11,324 nt of DNA from positions 1 through 11,324 of the forward strand of contig DATLGD010000020.1 of assembly GCA_035540755.1 (NCBI GenBank), given 5' to 3'. Below are positions 5,969 through 11,324 of this stretch, piece by piece. Made by a program: the position numbers and the translations under genes. The DNA comes from DATLGD01 sp035540755 (GTDB lineage: Bacteria > Actinomycetota > Actinomycetes > Mycobacteriales > SCTD01). How positions within the stretch are numbered: position 1 is the first letter of the stretch; the number at the start of each line of letters is the position of its first letter. The notes under the pieces are model-generated. The model was not told the origin of the DNA. It saw nothing but the letters and a program-made list of their open reading frames with translations, and searched no databases.

Positions 5969-6882
5969 GAGCCTGTCGGCCGCCGGGACGGCAGCGCGTG
6001 CCGCCCGTCGGGCAGGGGGTCGACGAGCCCGTCCGCCACGAGCCCGTCCAGCGCCCGGGCTCGCTGCACCGGCTCGTCCCACGCCTGGGCGAGGAGGTCG
6101 AGGCCCACCGGACCGTCGGCGTCGCGGAGCACCGCGAGCAGCCGGCCGCGCACCTGCCGGTCGGTGCCGGCCCAGGTCTGCGGGCGGCGCACCGGCGCGG
6201 CCAGTGGCGGCGAGCCGGCCGCCCGCCAGGCGCACGCGTCGGCCACCGGGCACGAGGGGCACCGGGGGGCGCGGGCGGTGCACACCAGTGCGCCGAGCTC
6301 CATGAGTGCCACCGAGGCCGTCGCGGCGGCCTCGTCGTCCGGCGGCAGCAGGCCCTCGACCCGCGCCAGGTCGCGCCGCGTGACCGGGGCGTCGGCGACA
6401 CCCTCCACGACGCGCGCCACGACCCTGCGCACGTTCGTGTCGACGACGGCGTGCCGCTGGCGGAACGCGAACGCAGCCACCGCCCGCGCGGTGTAGTCGC
6501 CGACGCCCGGGAGGGCCAGCAGCTCGGGAACGGTGCGCGGCAGCGCGCCGCCGTGCCGGTCGGTGACCGCCACGGCCGCCGCGTGCAGCCGCAGGGCGCG
6601 CCGCGGGTAGCCCAGGCGCCCCCAGGCGCGCACGGCCTCGCCCGGCTCGTCCGCGGCGAGGGACGGTGGTGTGGGCCAGCGGTCGAGCCAGGCCGTCCAG
6701 ACCGGCAGCACGCGGGCGACCGGCGTCTGCTGCAGCATCACCTCGCTGACCAGCACCGCCCACGGGCTCGTGCCCGGCCGGCGCCAGGGCAGGTCGCGGG
6801 CAGCAGCGCCGTACCAGCGCCGCACCTGCTCGACCAGCTGCCCGGCCGGCACGGCGCCCGCCGCCGGAGCGCTCCCGGCCAC
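5965..6882 (-). CDS. mutY: A/G-specific adenine glycosylase MutY
   Basis: MutY removes adenine mispaired with 8-oxoguanine in base-excision repair. The 305-residue product has the HhH-GPD fold: SEVMLQQTPVARV (46-58) with catalytic Glu47, the helix-hairpin-helix LLALPGVGDYTARAV (121-135), VVDTNVRRV (146-154) with catalytic Asp148, and a 4Fe-4S loop C201-x6-C208-x2-C211-x5-C217. It lacks the C-terminal NUDIX-like 8-oxoG recognition domain of the 350-residue E. coli type, ending with only about 85 residues after the cluster, as in short actinobacterial forms. GTG 6882 is supported by GGAGG (6892-6888) with 5 bases spacing. It diverges from the membrane protein at 6959 with a 76-base gap. Its TGA lies inside the -35 of the next promoter. 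A possible -10 is TAGCCT (6937-6932), with no clear -35. Confidence 0.97.
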   Translation of the reverse strand: MAGSAPAAGAVPAGQLVEQVRRWYGAAARDLPWRRPGTSPWAVLVSEVMLQQTPVARVLPVWTAWLDRWPTPPSLAADEPGEAVRAWGRLGYPRRALRLHAAAVAVTDRHGGALPRTVPELLALPGVGDYTARAVAAFAFRQRHAVVDTNVRRVVARVVEGVADAPVTRRDLARVEGLLPPDDEAAATASVALMELGALVCTARAPRCPSCPVADACAWRAAGSPPLAAPVRRPQTWAGTDRQVRGRLLAVLRDADGPVGLDLLAQAWDEPVQRARALDGLVADGLVDPLPDGRHALPSRRPTGS

Positions 6883-6946
6883 CCGCGCCTCCGATCCGCG
6901 GCCCGGCGTCCCGAGCGCCTGCCCGCCGCACAGGCTAATGCGGCGC

Positions 6947-6958
6947 TAGGGTCGCGGC
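6947..6958 (+). promoter_or_regulatory. leaderless-type -10 for the membrane protein gene
   Basis: TAGGGT (6947-6952) fits TAnnnT and is followed by exactly 6 bases before GTG 6959, so the transcript would start on the start codon. No purine-rich ribosome site is present upstream of that GTG and no clear -35 is seen. The putative mutY promoter lies in the same 76-base divergent gap. Confidence 0.45.
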
Positions 6959-7579
6959 GTGGCCCTGCACTGGCGACCGGTGGGCCCGCTGCCCCCCGCC
7001 ACCTACTGGCGCCGGCGCGCCGTCGTGCTGCTCGCGCTGGTCGCCGTCGTCGCGCTGGTCGGCTGGCTGCTCGGCCGCGGCGGCGACGACACCCTGCAGA
7101 CCGGTGCGCCGTCCGCCGCACCCACCGGCGAGCCCGCTGCGGACCCCACCGCCGACCCGGCGGCCGGCGACCCTGCTCCCGGCGAGCCCGAGACGTGCGC
7201 CGACGACGTGCTCGAGGTCGAGACCACCAGCGACGCCGCGCAGTACGCGCCCGGCGCTGCCGCCCCGCTGACCCTCACGGTGCGCAACTCCGGGGACGTC
7301 CCGTGCCGGCGCGCCCTGGGGCAGGGAGCCGTGGAGCTGGTCGTGACCTCCGGGCAGGACCGGATCTGGTCCTCCGACGACTGCGCCCCAGGAGGCGACG
7401 AGGGCGTCGTCGTGCTCGAGCCGGGCGGCTCGCAGAGCGCCCGCGCCACCTGGCCGGGCACCCGTTCGGCCCCCGGGTGCCCGCCCGACCAGCCGGTGGC
7501 CCAGCCCGGCACCTACCGCGTCAACGCCCGCGTCGGCGAGCTCCGCGTGCCGGGGGCGGTCTTCACCGTCCGGCCGTGA
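6959..7579 (+). CDS. single-pass membrane protein with Ala/Pro linker and extracellular Cys-containing domain
   Basis: The 206-residue product has a short cytoplasmic N-terminus containing GPLPPATYWRRR (9-20), one transmembrane helix at 21-39, a low-complexity Ala/Pro/Asp/Glu linker at about 42-79, and a C-terminal domain (80-206) with beta-strand-like stretches such as PLTLTVRN, AVELVVT, GVVVLEPG and GTYRVNARV. Positive charge before the helix predicts the C-terminal part outside. Four cysteines (80, 116, 142, 174) could form two disulfides. The pattern suggests an immunoglobulin-like sandwich, perhaps near DUF4232/BsuPI types, but I cannot name the family firmly. Position beside mutY and architecture recall mycobacterial Rv3587c, which is inference. 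The GTG start is preceded by a leaderless-type -10 and not by a ribosome site. The function is unknown. Confidence 0.8.
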   Translation: MALHWRPVGPLPPATYWRRRAVVLLALVAVVALVGWLLGRGGDDTLQTGAPSAAPTGEPAADPTADPAAGDPAPGEPETCADDVLEVETTSDAAQYAPGAAAPLTLTVRNSGDVPCRRALGQGAVELVVTSGQDRIWSSDDCAPGGDEGVVVLEPGGSQSARATWPGTRSAPGCPPDQPVAQPGTYRVNARVGELRVPGAVFTVRP

Positions 7580-7619
7580 GCCGCCCGCCCGGCGCGCAGG
7601 TGACCGGCACCCACCGCCG

Positions 7620-7646
7620 CTCAAGGCGCTGCGCCGACCGGCCGAT
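7620..7646 (+). promoter_or_regulatory. sigma-28/FliA-like promoter of the chemotaxis operon
   Basis: CTCA (7620-7623), 17 bases, then GCCGAT (7641-7646). This fits the general sigma-28 form (TAAA-N15-GCCGATAA) in its -10. It also fits, as I remember it, the FliA consensus of the motile actinomycete Actinoplanes missouriensis, CTCA-N15-17-GCCGAA, with one mismatch. It lies about 48 bases before the Hpt GTG with a ribosome site between. A near-perfect inverted repeat GGCGC-T-GCGCC (7625-7635) sits in the spacer. Confidence 0.55.
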
Positions 7647-7693
7647 CCCCCGGTGAAGCAGTCGGAGATCGGACCCGGCGGACAGGAGCGGAC

Positions 7694-8035
7694 GTGCGGG
7701 ACGACGAGCTCGCGCTGGCCGCGACGCGGCGCCTGCCGCCGGGCGCCCTGGCCGGCCTGCACGAGGCCTTCGCCGGCGAGGTCGCGCAGCGCCTTCCCGC
7801 GCTGGCCGCCGCCGTCGGCTCGGGCGATCCCGCGGCCCTCGCCGCGGCCGTGCGGGACGCGCACTCACTGGGCAGCAGCGCCGCGGTGGTCGGCGAGCCG
7901 GAGGCCTCTCGGGCCGCCCGGCGCGTGGAGGCGCTCCTGTCCGACCTGCAGACCGCCGACCGCGGGCCGTGGCTCGCGGTGCTCCGCGACGAGGTGGAGA
8001 CGCTGCGACGCGCCCTGGTCCGGTGGTCCTCGTGA
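7694..8035 (+). CDS. stand-alone Hpt (histidine phosphotransfer)-like protein
   Basis: The 113-residue, Ala-rich all-helical product resembles a four-helix Hpt domain: EAFAGEVAQRLPALAAAVGS (24-43), then DAAALAAAV-like helix leading to RDAHSLGSSAAVVG (54-67), and AARRVEALLSDL (74-85). His57 is the expected phosphoacceptor. The classical H-x-L-K-G-S motif here reads H-S-L-G-S-S: the Lys is Gly60 and the following Gly is Ser61. Either it still accepts phosphate from a CheA or response regulator, or it has become a docking or sequestering protein. GTG 7694 has AGGAG (7684-7688) 5 bases upstream. It is the first gene after the FliA-like promoter and ends 13 bases (or 4, depending on the cheB start) before cheB, so it is part of the chemosensory operon. 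An alternative is a small helical chemotaxis protein of another type. Confidence 0.7.
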   Translation: MRDDELALAATRRLPPGALAGLHEAFAGEVAQRLPALAAAVGSGDPAALAAAVRDAHSLGSSAAVVGEPEASRAARRVEALLSDLQTADRGPWLAVLRDEVETLRRALVRWSS

Positions 8036-8048
8036 GCCGGTGCACCCC

Positions 8049-9314
8049 GTGACGACGACCCCCGGCACCGCCCCCCGAGCCGACGCCCGGGACGGCACCC
8101 GAGCCGGCACCCCCGGCGAGGCCCCCGCGGCCCGGCCCGGGCGGCTGCCCGAGCAGGCCGCTGCACCGGCGCGCACCGGCCTCCTGCGCGTGGTCGTCGT
8201 CGACGACTCGCCGGTGCAGCGCCGCTTCCTGCGCGGCGCCGTGGAGGCCGACGGCGACGTCACCGTGGTCGGCGAGGCCCGCAACGGGCGGGAGGCCGTC
8301 GCGATGGTCGAGCGGCTGCGGCCCGCCGTCGTCCTCATGGACCTCGACCTGCCGGTGATGAGCGGCATGGAGGCCATCGAGCGGATCATGGCGTCCACAC
8401 CGACGCCGATCCTCGTCTGCAGCGGCTTCGTGGAGGGCGCCGCCCGCAGCAACGCCCTCGAAGCGCTCTCGGCCGGGGCGGTCGACGTGCTCGCCAAGCC
8501 GGGACCCGCCGAGGCGATCGCCCTCGACCAGTACGCCGACGCGCTGCGCAAGCGCCTGCGCGTCGCCGCGCGGGTGCGCGTCATCACCCACCCCCGCGGG
8601 CGCCTGCGCACCGGTGCCGAGCCGCAGCGGCGGCTGGCCGGGACCGGCTCACGAGCGCCGCTGCACACGCCGAGCGCCCCGCACCACAGCGCCTTGCCGG
8701 CCCAGCGCGAGGTCCGGCTGGTGGTGATCGGCGCCTCCACCGGCGGCCCGCAGGCCCTGCTCGCCCTGCTCGGCGCCCTGCCCGCCGACCTCCGGACGGC
8801 CGTGCTGGTCGTGCAGCACATGGCCGACGGCTTCATCCCCGGCCTCGCGTCATGGCTGGACGGCCTCGTGCCGCTGCCCGTCGTGGTCGGTGAGAGCGGT
8901 CGACGGCTTCCCGCCGGCACGGTCACCATCGCGCCGAGCGGAGGCAACTTCCTCGTCGAGGACGCCCGGCTGCGGGTGCTCTGCGAGCCGCCGGCCCCGG
9001 GTCAGTTCCACGTCCCGGGCATCGACGCCACGTTCAGCAGCGTCGCCTCGGCGCTCGGACCGGAAGCCTGCGGCGTCCTGCTCACCGGCATGGGGCGCGA
9101 CGGCGCGGCCGGGCTGAAGCTCATGCGGGAGCGCGGCGCCGTCACCGTCGGGCAGGACGAGGCGACCAGCGCGGTGTACGGCATGCCGGCGGCGGCCGCC
9201 GCCCTCGGCGCCGTCGAGCACCAGCTGCCGCTGGACCGCATCGCCGGCGCCGTCCTCAGCGCCGTCGGGCGTCCGCGGCCGGGCACGCCGACGGGCGGGG
9301 AGCCGACGCCGTGA
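8049..9314 (+). CDS. cheB: chemotaxis response regulator protein-glutamate methylesterase CheB
   Basis: CheB removes methyl groups from receptor glutamates (and deamidates glutamines) and is activated by phosphorylation from CheA; it acts at the receptor array. With GTG 8049 the product has 421 residues: a 44-residue Ala/Pro/Arg-rich N-terminal extension; a receiver domain (about 46-165) with acidic pair D52-D53, phosphoacceptor D98 in VLMDLDLPVMSG, S125 and K150-P151; a linker (about 175-220); and the esterase domain (222-405) with the triad S230 (IGASTGGP), H257 (VVQHM) and D351 (GMGRDGA). All are intact. GTG 8040 (adding MHP) is equally in frame; neither has a strong ribosome site. The C-terminal TGA overlaps the cheR GTG by four bases. 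The N-terminal extension is longer than usual but low-complexity and probably disordered. Confidence 0.95.
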   Translation: MTTTPGTAPRADARDGTRAGTPGEAPAARPGRLPEQAAAPARTGLLRVVVVDDSPVQRRFLRGAVEADGDVTVVGEARNGREAVAMVERLRPAVVLMDLDLPVMSGMEAIERIMASTPTPILVCSGFVEGAARSNALEALSAGAVDVLAKPGPAEAIALDQYADALRKRLRVAARVRVITHPRGRLRTGAEPQRRLAGTGSRAPLHTPSAPHHSALPAQREVRLVVIGASTGGPQALLALLGALPADLRTAVLVVQHMADGFIPGLASWLDGLVPLPVVVGESGRRLPAGTVTIAPSGGNFLVEDARLRVLCEPPAPGQFHVPGIDATFSSVASALGPEACGVLLTGMGRDGAAGLKLMRERGAVTVGQDEATSAVYGMPAAAAALGAVEHQLPLDRIAGAVLSAVGRPRPGTPTGGEPTP

Positions 9315-10840
9315 GCGCACCGCTGCACCTGTCCGACGAGGACTTCGCCCGCCTGCGGATGCTGCTGGCGAAGCTGGCCGGGCTGGTGTTCGACGAGAGC
9401 CGGCGCGAGTCGCTGGCGTACTCGGTGGCCGAGCGGCTGCGGGCCACCGGTGCCGGGTCGGTCGGGCAGTACGTCGAGCTGGTGCAGGTCGCCGGGTCAC
9501 ACGAGCGCCAGGAGCTGCTCGACGAGGTCACCATCCAGGAGACGCACTTCCTCCGGAACCCGCCGCAGGTGCGGGCGCTGCGTCAGCACGTCGTTCCCGA
9601 GCTGGTCCGCGCCGCCGCCGGAGGCGACCGCCGGCTGCGGATCTGGAGCGCCGGGTGCTCGACCGGCGAGGAGCCGTACACCATCGCGATGGTGCTGCGC
9701 GAGCTGCTGCCCTCCACCGAGGGCTGGGACGTGCAGGTGGTGGCGACGGATGTCTCCGAGCGCGCGCTGAGAGCCGCACGCGCCGGCGTCTACGGCGCCC
9801 GCGCGGTGCAGCTGGCGACGCCGGAGGAGCTGAGCCGGTTCTTCGTGGCCCGGGACGACGGGCGGTACGAGGTGCGCCCGGAGATCCGGTCCCTCGTTCG
9901 CTTCCGCCACCACAACCTGGTCACCGACGCGCTGCCGTTCCCGCCCGATGAGCGGCTCGACCTCGTGCTGTGCCGCAACGTCACCATCTACTTCAGCCGG
10001 GAGACCACGCGCTCCCTCGTGAGCCGGCTGCACGGCGCCCTGCGCGACGGCGGCTACCTGTTCCTGGGCCACGCCGAGACGCTGTGGCAGGTCAGCGACG
10101 AGTTCCGGCTGGTGGCCCTCGGCTCCGGGGACAGCGCCGCGTTCGTCTACCGCCGGCTCGACGGTCCCCCGGCCGAGGACGAGCGCCGCCGGGTGCTGCC
10201 CGACCGCCGGACGGCCGACGACGGCCGGCCGGCCGAGGTGGAGCGCCGGTACGGGCCGCGCCGCGCGTGGGAGGCGCTGACCCGGTCGCTGGTGCCCGAC
10301 CGGCACGAGCCGGCCGTCGCACCTCCCACAGCTCCCGCCCCCGGCTCGGCGCCGCCCACCCCCGAGCCGCGCTCCGGAACCGACCGCTCGGCCGAGGCGC
10401 GCACTGCCCTCGCCGAGGGCCGCTACGCCGACGCCGCCCAGCTGGCCGGCGCCGCGGCGGAGGTCGAGCCGCTGCGGGCCGCCGCCCACCGGCTCCGCGG
10501 CGAGGCGCTGCTCGCGCTGGGGCGCGACGACGACGCCCTCGTGTCCCTGCGCAAGGCGCTGTACCTCGAGCCCGACGACGGGATGGCCCACTTCCAGCTC
10601 GCGGTGGCCCTGAGCCGTCAGGGTTCCCGCGCCGCCGCGGCGCGGGAGTACCGGGCCGCGGCGGCGGTGCTGGGCCGCCGGCCGGCCGGCCGGCCGGCAC
10701 CCGAGCTGGCCGGCCGCAGCGTCGGCGAGCTGGTCGCGCTCTGCGCTCGGCTGTCCGCCGAGCTCGAGGCCGCGCCGCCGTCCGGCGACCCGGCGCCCGT
10801 CGGCGGCGCCGCCGGGCCGAGCGAGAAGGAGCGGCGGTGA
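9311..10840 (+). CDS. cheR: chemotaxis protein methyltransferase CheR with C-terminal TPR extension
   Basis: CheR methylates receptor glutamates using S-adenosylmethionine, opposing CheB. The 509-residue product has the CheR N-terminal helical domain (1-75, FARLRMLLAKLAG), a substrate-loop region QETHFLRNP (76-84), the SAM-binding motif IWSAGCSTGEEPYT (111-124), ATDVSERAL (145-153), the conserved CRNVTIYF (221-228) and GYLFLGHAETL (248-258). After residue 282 comes a charged then Pro/Ala-rich linker (283-360), followed by about three tetratricopeptide-like repeats (363-455: ALAEGRYADAAQLA, ALLALGRDDDALVSLRKALYLEP, AVALSRQGSRAAAAREY) and a short tail. The E. coli enzyme is about 286 residues and lacks the TPRs. 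TPR-bearing CheRs often belong to alternative chemosensory systems, where the TPR mediates protein contacts. GTG 9311 overlaps the cheB stop (GTGA), implying translational coupling. A (CCGG)5 tract lies in the TPR tail. Confidence 0.95.
   Translation: MSAPLHLSDEDFARLRMLLAKLAGLVFDESRRESLAYSVAERLRATGAGSVGQYVELVQVAGSHERQELLDEVTIQETHFLRNPPQVRALRQHVVPELVRAAAGGDRRLRIWSAGCSTGEEPYTIAMVLRELLPSTEGWDVQVVATDVSERALRAARAGVYGARAVQLATPEELSRFFVARDDGRYEVRPEIRSLVRFRHHNLVTDALPFPPDERLDLVLCRNVTIYFSRETTRSLVSRLHGALRDGGYLFLGHAETLWQVSDEFRLVALGSGDSAAFVYRRLDGPPAEDERRRVLPDRRTADDGRPAEVERRYGPRRAWEALTRSLVPDRHEPAVAPPTAPAPGSAPPTPEPRSGTDRSAEARTALAEGRYADAAQLAGAAAEVEPLRAAAHRLRGEALLALGRDDDALVSLRKALYLEPDDGMAHFQLAVALSRQGSRAAAAREYRAAAAVLGRRPAGRPAPELAGRSVGELVALCARLSAELEAAPPSGDPAPVGGAAGPSEKERR
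10678..10697 (+). repeat. (CCGG)5 tetranucleotide tract inside cheR
   Basis: Five perfect CCGG units encode part of the Arg-Pro-Ala-Gly stretch after the TPRs (about residues 457-463). Each unit gained or lost would shift the frame of the last 45-50 cheR codons and move the stop away from the coupled cheW start. In DNA with this base composition such a run can also arise by chance. Confidence 0.7.
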
Positions 10841-11322
10841 ACGACCTGGGAGCCGCGGGCCTGGTGACCTTCCGGCTCGGCGAGCGGGAGTACGCCACCC
10901 CCCTCGCGGAGGTGCGCGAGGTCGTGCGCCTGCAGGGCCTTGCCGACATGCCGGGCATGCGCCCGCCGCTGGCCGGCGTGCTCGACCTGCGCGGGAGCGC
11001 GCTGCCGGTGCTCGACCTGCGACCGGGGGTCGACCGCGGGGCGCGCGGCGACGTGCTCGTCATCGACCGCGGGTCGTCGCCGGCGGTCGACGGCGACGTC
11101 GCCTCGAGCGGTCAGGTCGGGGTCGCCGTCGACCAGGTGCGGGCGGTCGTGAGCACCGCCGACCTGCCGCGGGCCGGTGCGGCCGACCGTGCCGTGCTGC
11201 CGGACTACGTCGTGGACGTGCTGCGCGGCGAGCGGGGCGTGGTGCTGCTGGTCGACCTGGAGGCCATGGTGGCCGCCGTCCGGCAGCCGGTGCCGGCAGG
11301 TCAGCCCCAGCCGGTGGTCTAG
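10837..11322 (+). CDS. cheW: chemotaxis coupling protein CheW
   Basis: CheW links chemoreceptors to the CheA kinase in the signalling array. The 161-residue product has the family length and beta-barrel pattern: VTFRLGEREYATPLAEVREVV (10-30), GVLDLRGSALPVLDLR (47-62), the typical CheW core motif, VGVAVDQVRAVV (94-105) and GVVLLVDLEAMV (134-145). Residues 64-93 form an irregular Gly/Ser/Asp insertion. GTG 10837 is preceded by AAGGAG (10826-10831) with 5 bases spacing and overlaps the cheR TGA by four bases (GTGA). It ends 2 bases before the window edge. A receptor, CheA and CheY would be expected next on the same strand, but cannot be seen. Confidence 0.95.
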   Translation: MNDLGAAGLVTFRLGEREYATPLAEVREVVRLQGLADMPGMRPPLAGVLDLRGSALPVLDLRPGVDRGARGDVLVIDRGSSPAVDGDVASSGQVGVAVDQVRAVVSTADLPRAGAADRAVLPDYVVDVLRGERGVVLLVDLEAMVAAVRQPVPAGQPQPVV

Positions 11323-11324
11323 CC

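Noticed and set aside
5934..6401. Extension of the TetR gene upstream into mutY as a 357-residue protein
   Set aside because: The added residues are an out-of-frame reading of mutY. TetR proteins are near 200 residues and the promoter points to GTG 5933.
5962..7656. A 564-codon plus-strand frame across mutY and the membrane protein
   Set aside because: It is opposite MutY motifs and then out of frame with the membrane protein; composition is Arg/Ala/Pro-rich without motifs.
7653..8048. Extension of cheB upstream over the Hpt gene
   Set aside because: The frame overlaps the Hpt-like gene completely and gives Arg/Pro-rich nonsense text; the receiver domain begins well downstream of GTG 8049.

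Overview
The window is very GC-rich with dense coding and many GTG starts. It carries lsr2, a full-length clpC and a short MutY, so the host is a high-GC actinobacterium. A chemotaxis operon (Hpt, cheB, cheR, cheW) behind a sigma-28/FliA-like promoter points to a motile lineage. Geodermatophilaceae (Blastococcus, Geodermatophilus, Modestobacter) or a related motile family would fit, but that assignment is inference. The order lsr2, clpC, mutY, then a divergent one-pass membrane protein resembles, as I recall it, the mycobacterial lsr2-clpC1 ... mutY ... Rv3587c region. The left two thirds therefore look like conserved chromosomal core rather than a mobile island.

Layout. Bases 1-567 hold the C-terminal part of a DUF2252 protein. 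Bases 568-725 form a relatively AT-rich leader with several small inverted repeats, ahead of lsr2 (726-1073, nucleoid-associated silencer). Bases 1074-1387 hold two tandem near-identical palindromic elements, then the clpC promoter region with a ClgR-like site. clpC (1388-3928, AAA+ unfoldase of the Clp protease) ends at a strong hairpin that can serve both strands. A leftward cluster follows: TetR-type regulator (5933-5328), VOC/glyoxalase-fold protein (5303-4857) and MBL-fold protein (4853-4020). Its promoter has a TTGACA that overlaps the mutY stop codon and appears to give a leaderless mRNA starting at the regulator's GTG. mutY (6882-5965) is also leftward. Divergent to it is a membrane-anchored Ala/Pro-linker protein (6959-7579), also with a leaderless-type promoter.

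Bases 7580-11324 hold the start of a chemosensory operon: stand-alone Hpt protein, CheB, CheR with C-terminal TPRs, and CheW. The last three are translationally coupled or nearly so. CheR and CheB would methylate and demethylate a receptor, CheW would couple it to CheA, and the Hpt protein could act in phosphotransfer. No receptor, CheA or CheY lies in the window; they would be expected beyond its right edge.

The items I rate highest for a second look are the FliA-like promoter, the Hpt protein without the usual Lys-Gly after its histidine, the tandem GACGTC palindromes between lsr2 and clpC, the leaderless TetR-VOC-MBL unit with an altered MBL metal site, and a (CCGG)5 tract inside cheR. I see no CRISPR array, transposase, tRNA or rRNA, and no clear evidence of an entirely new defence-type system.
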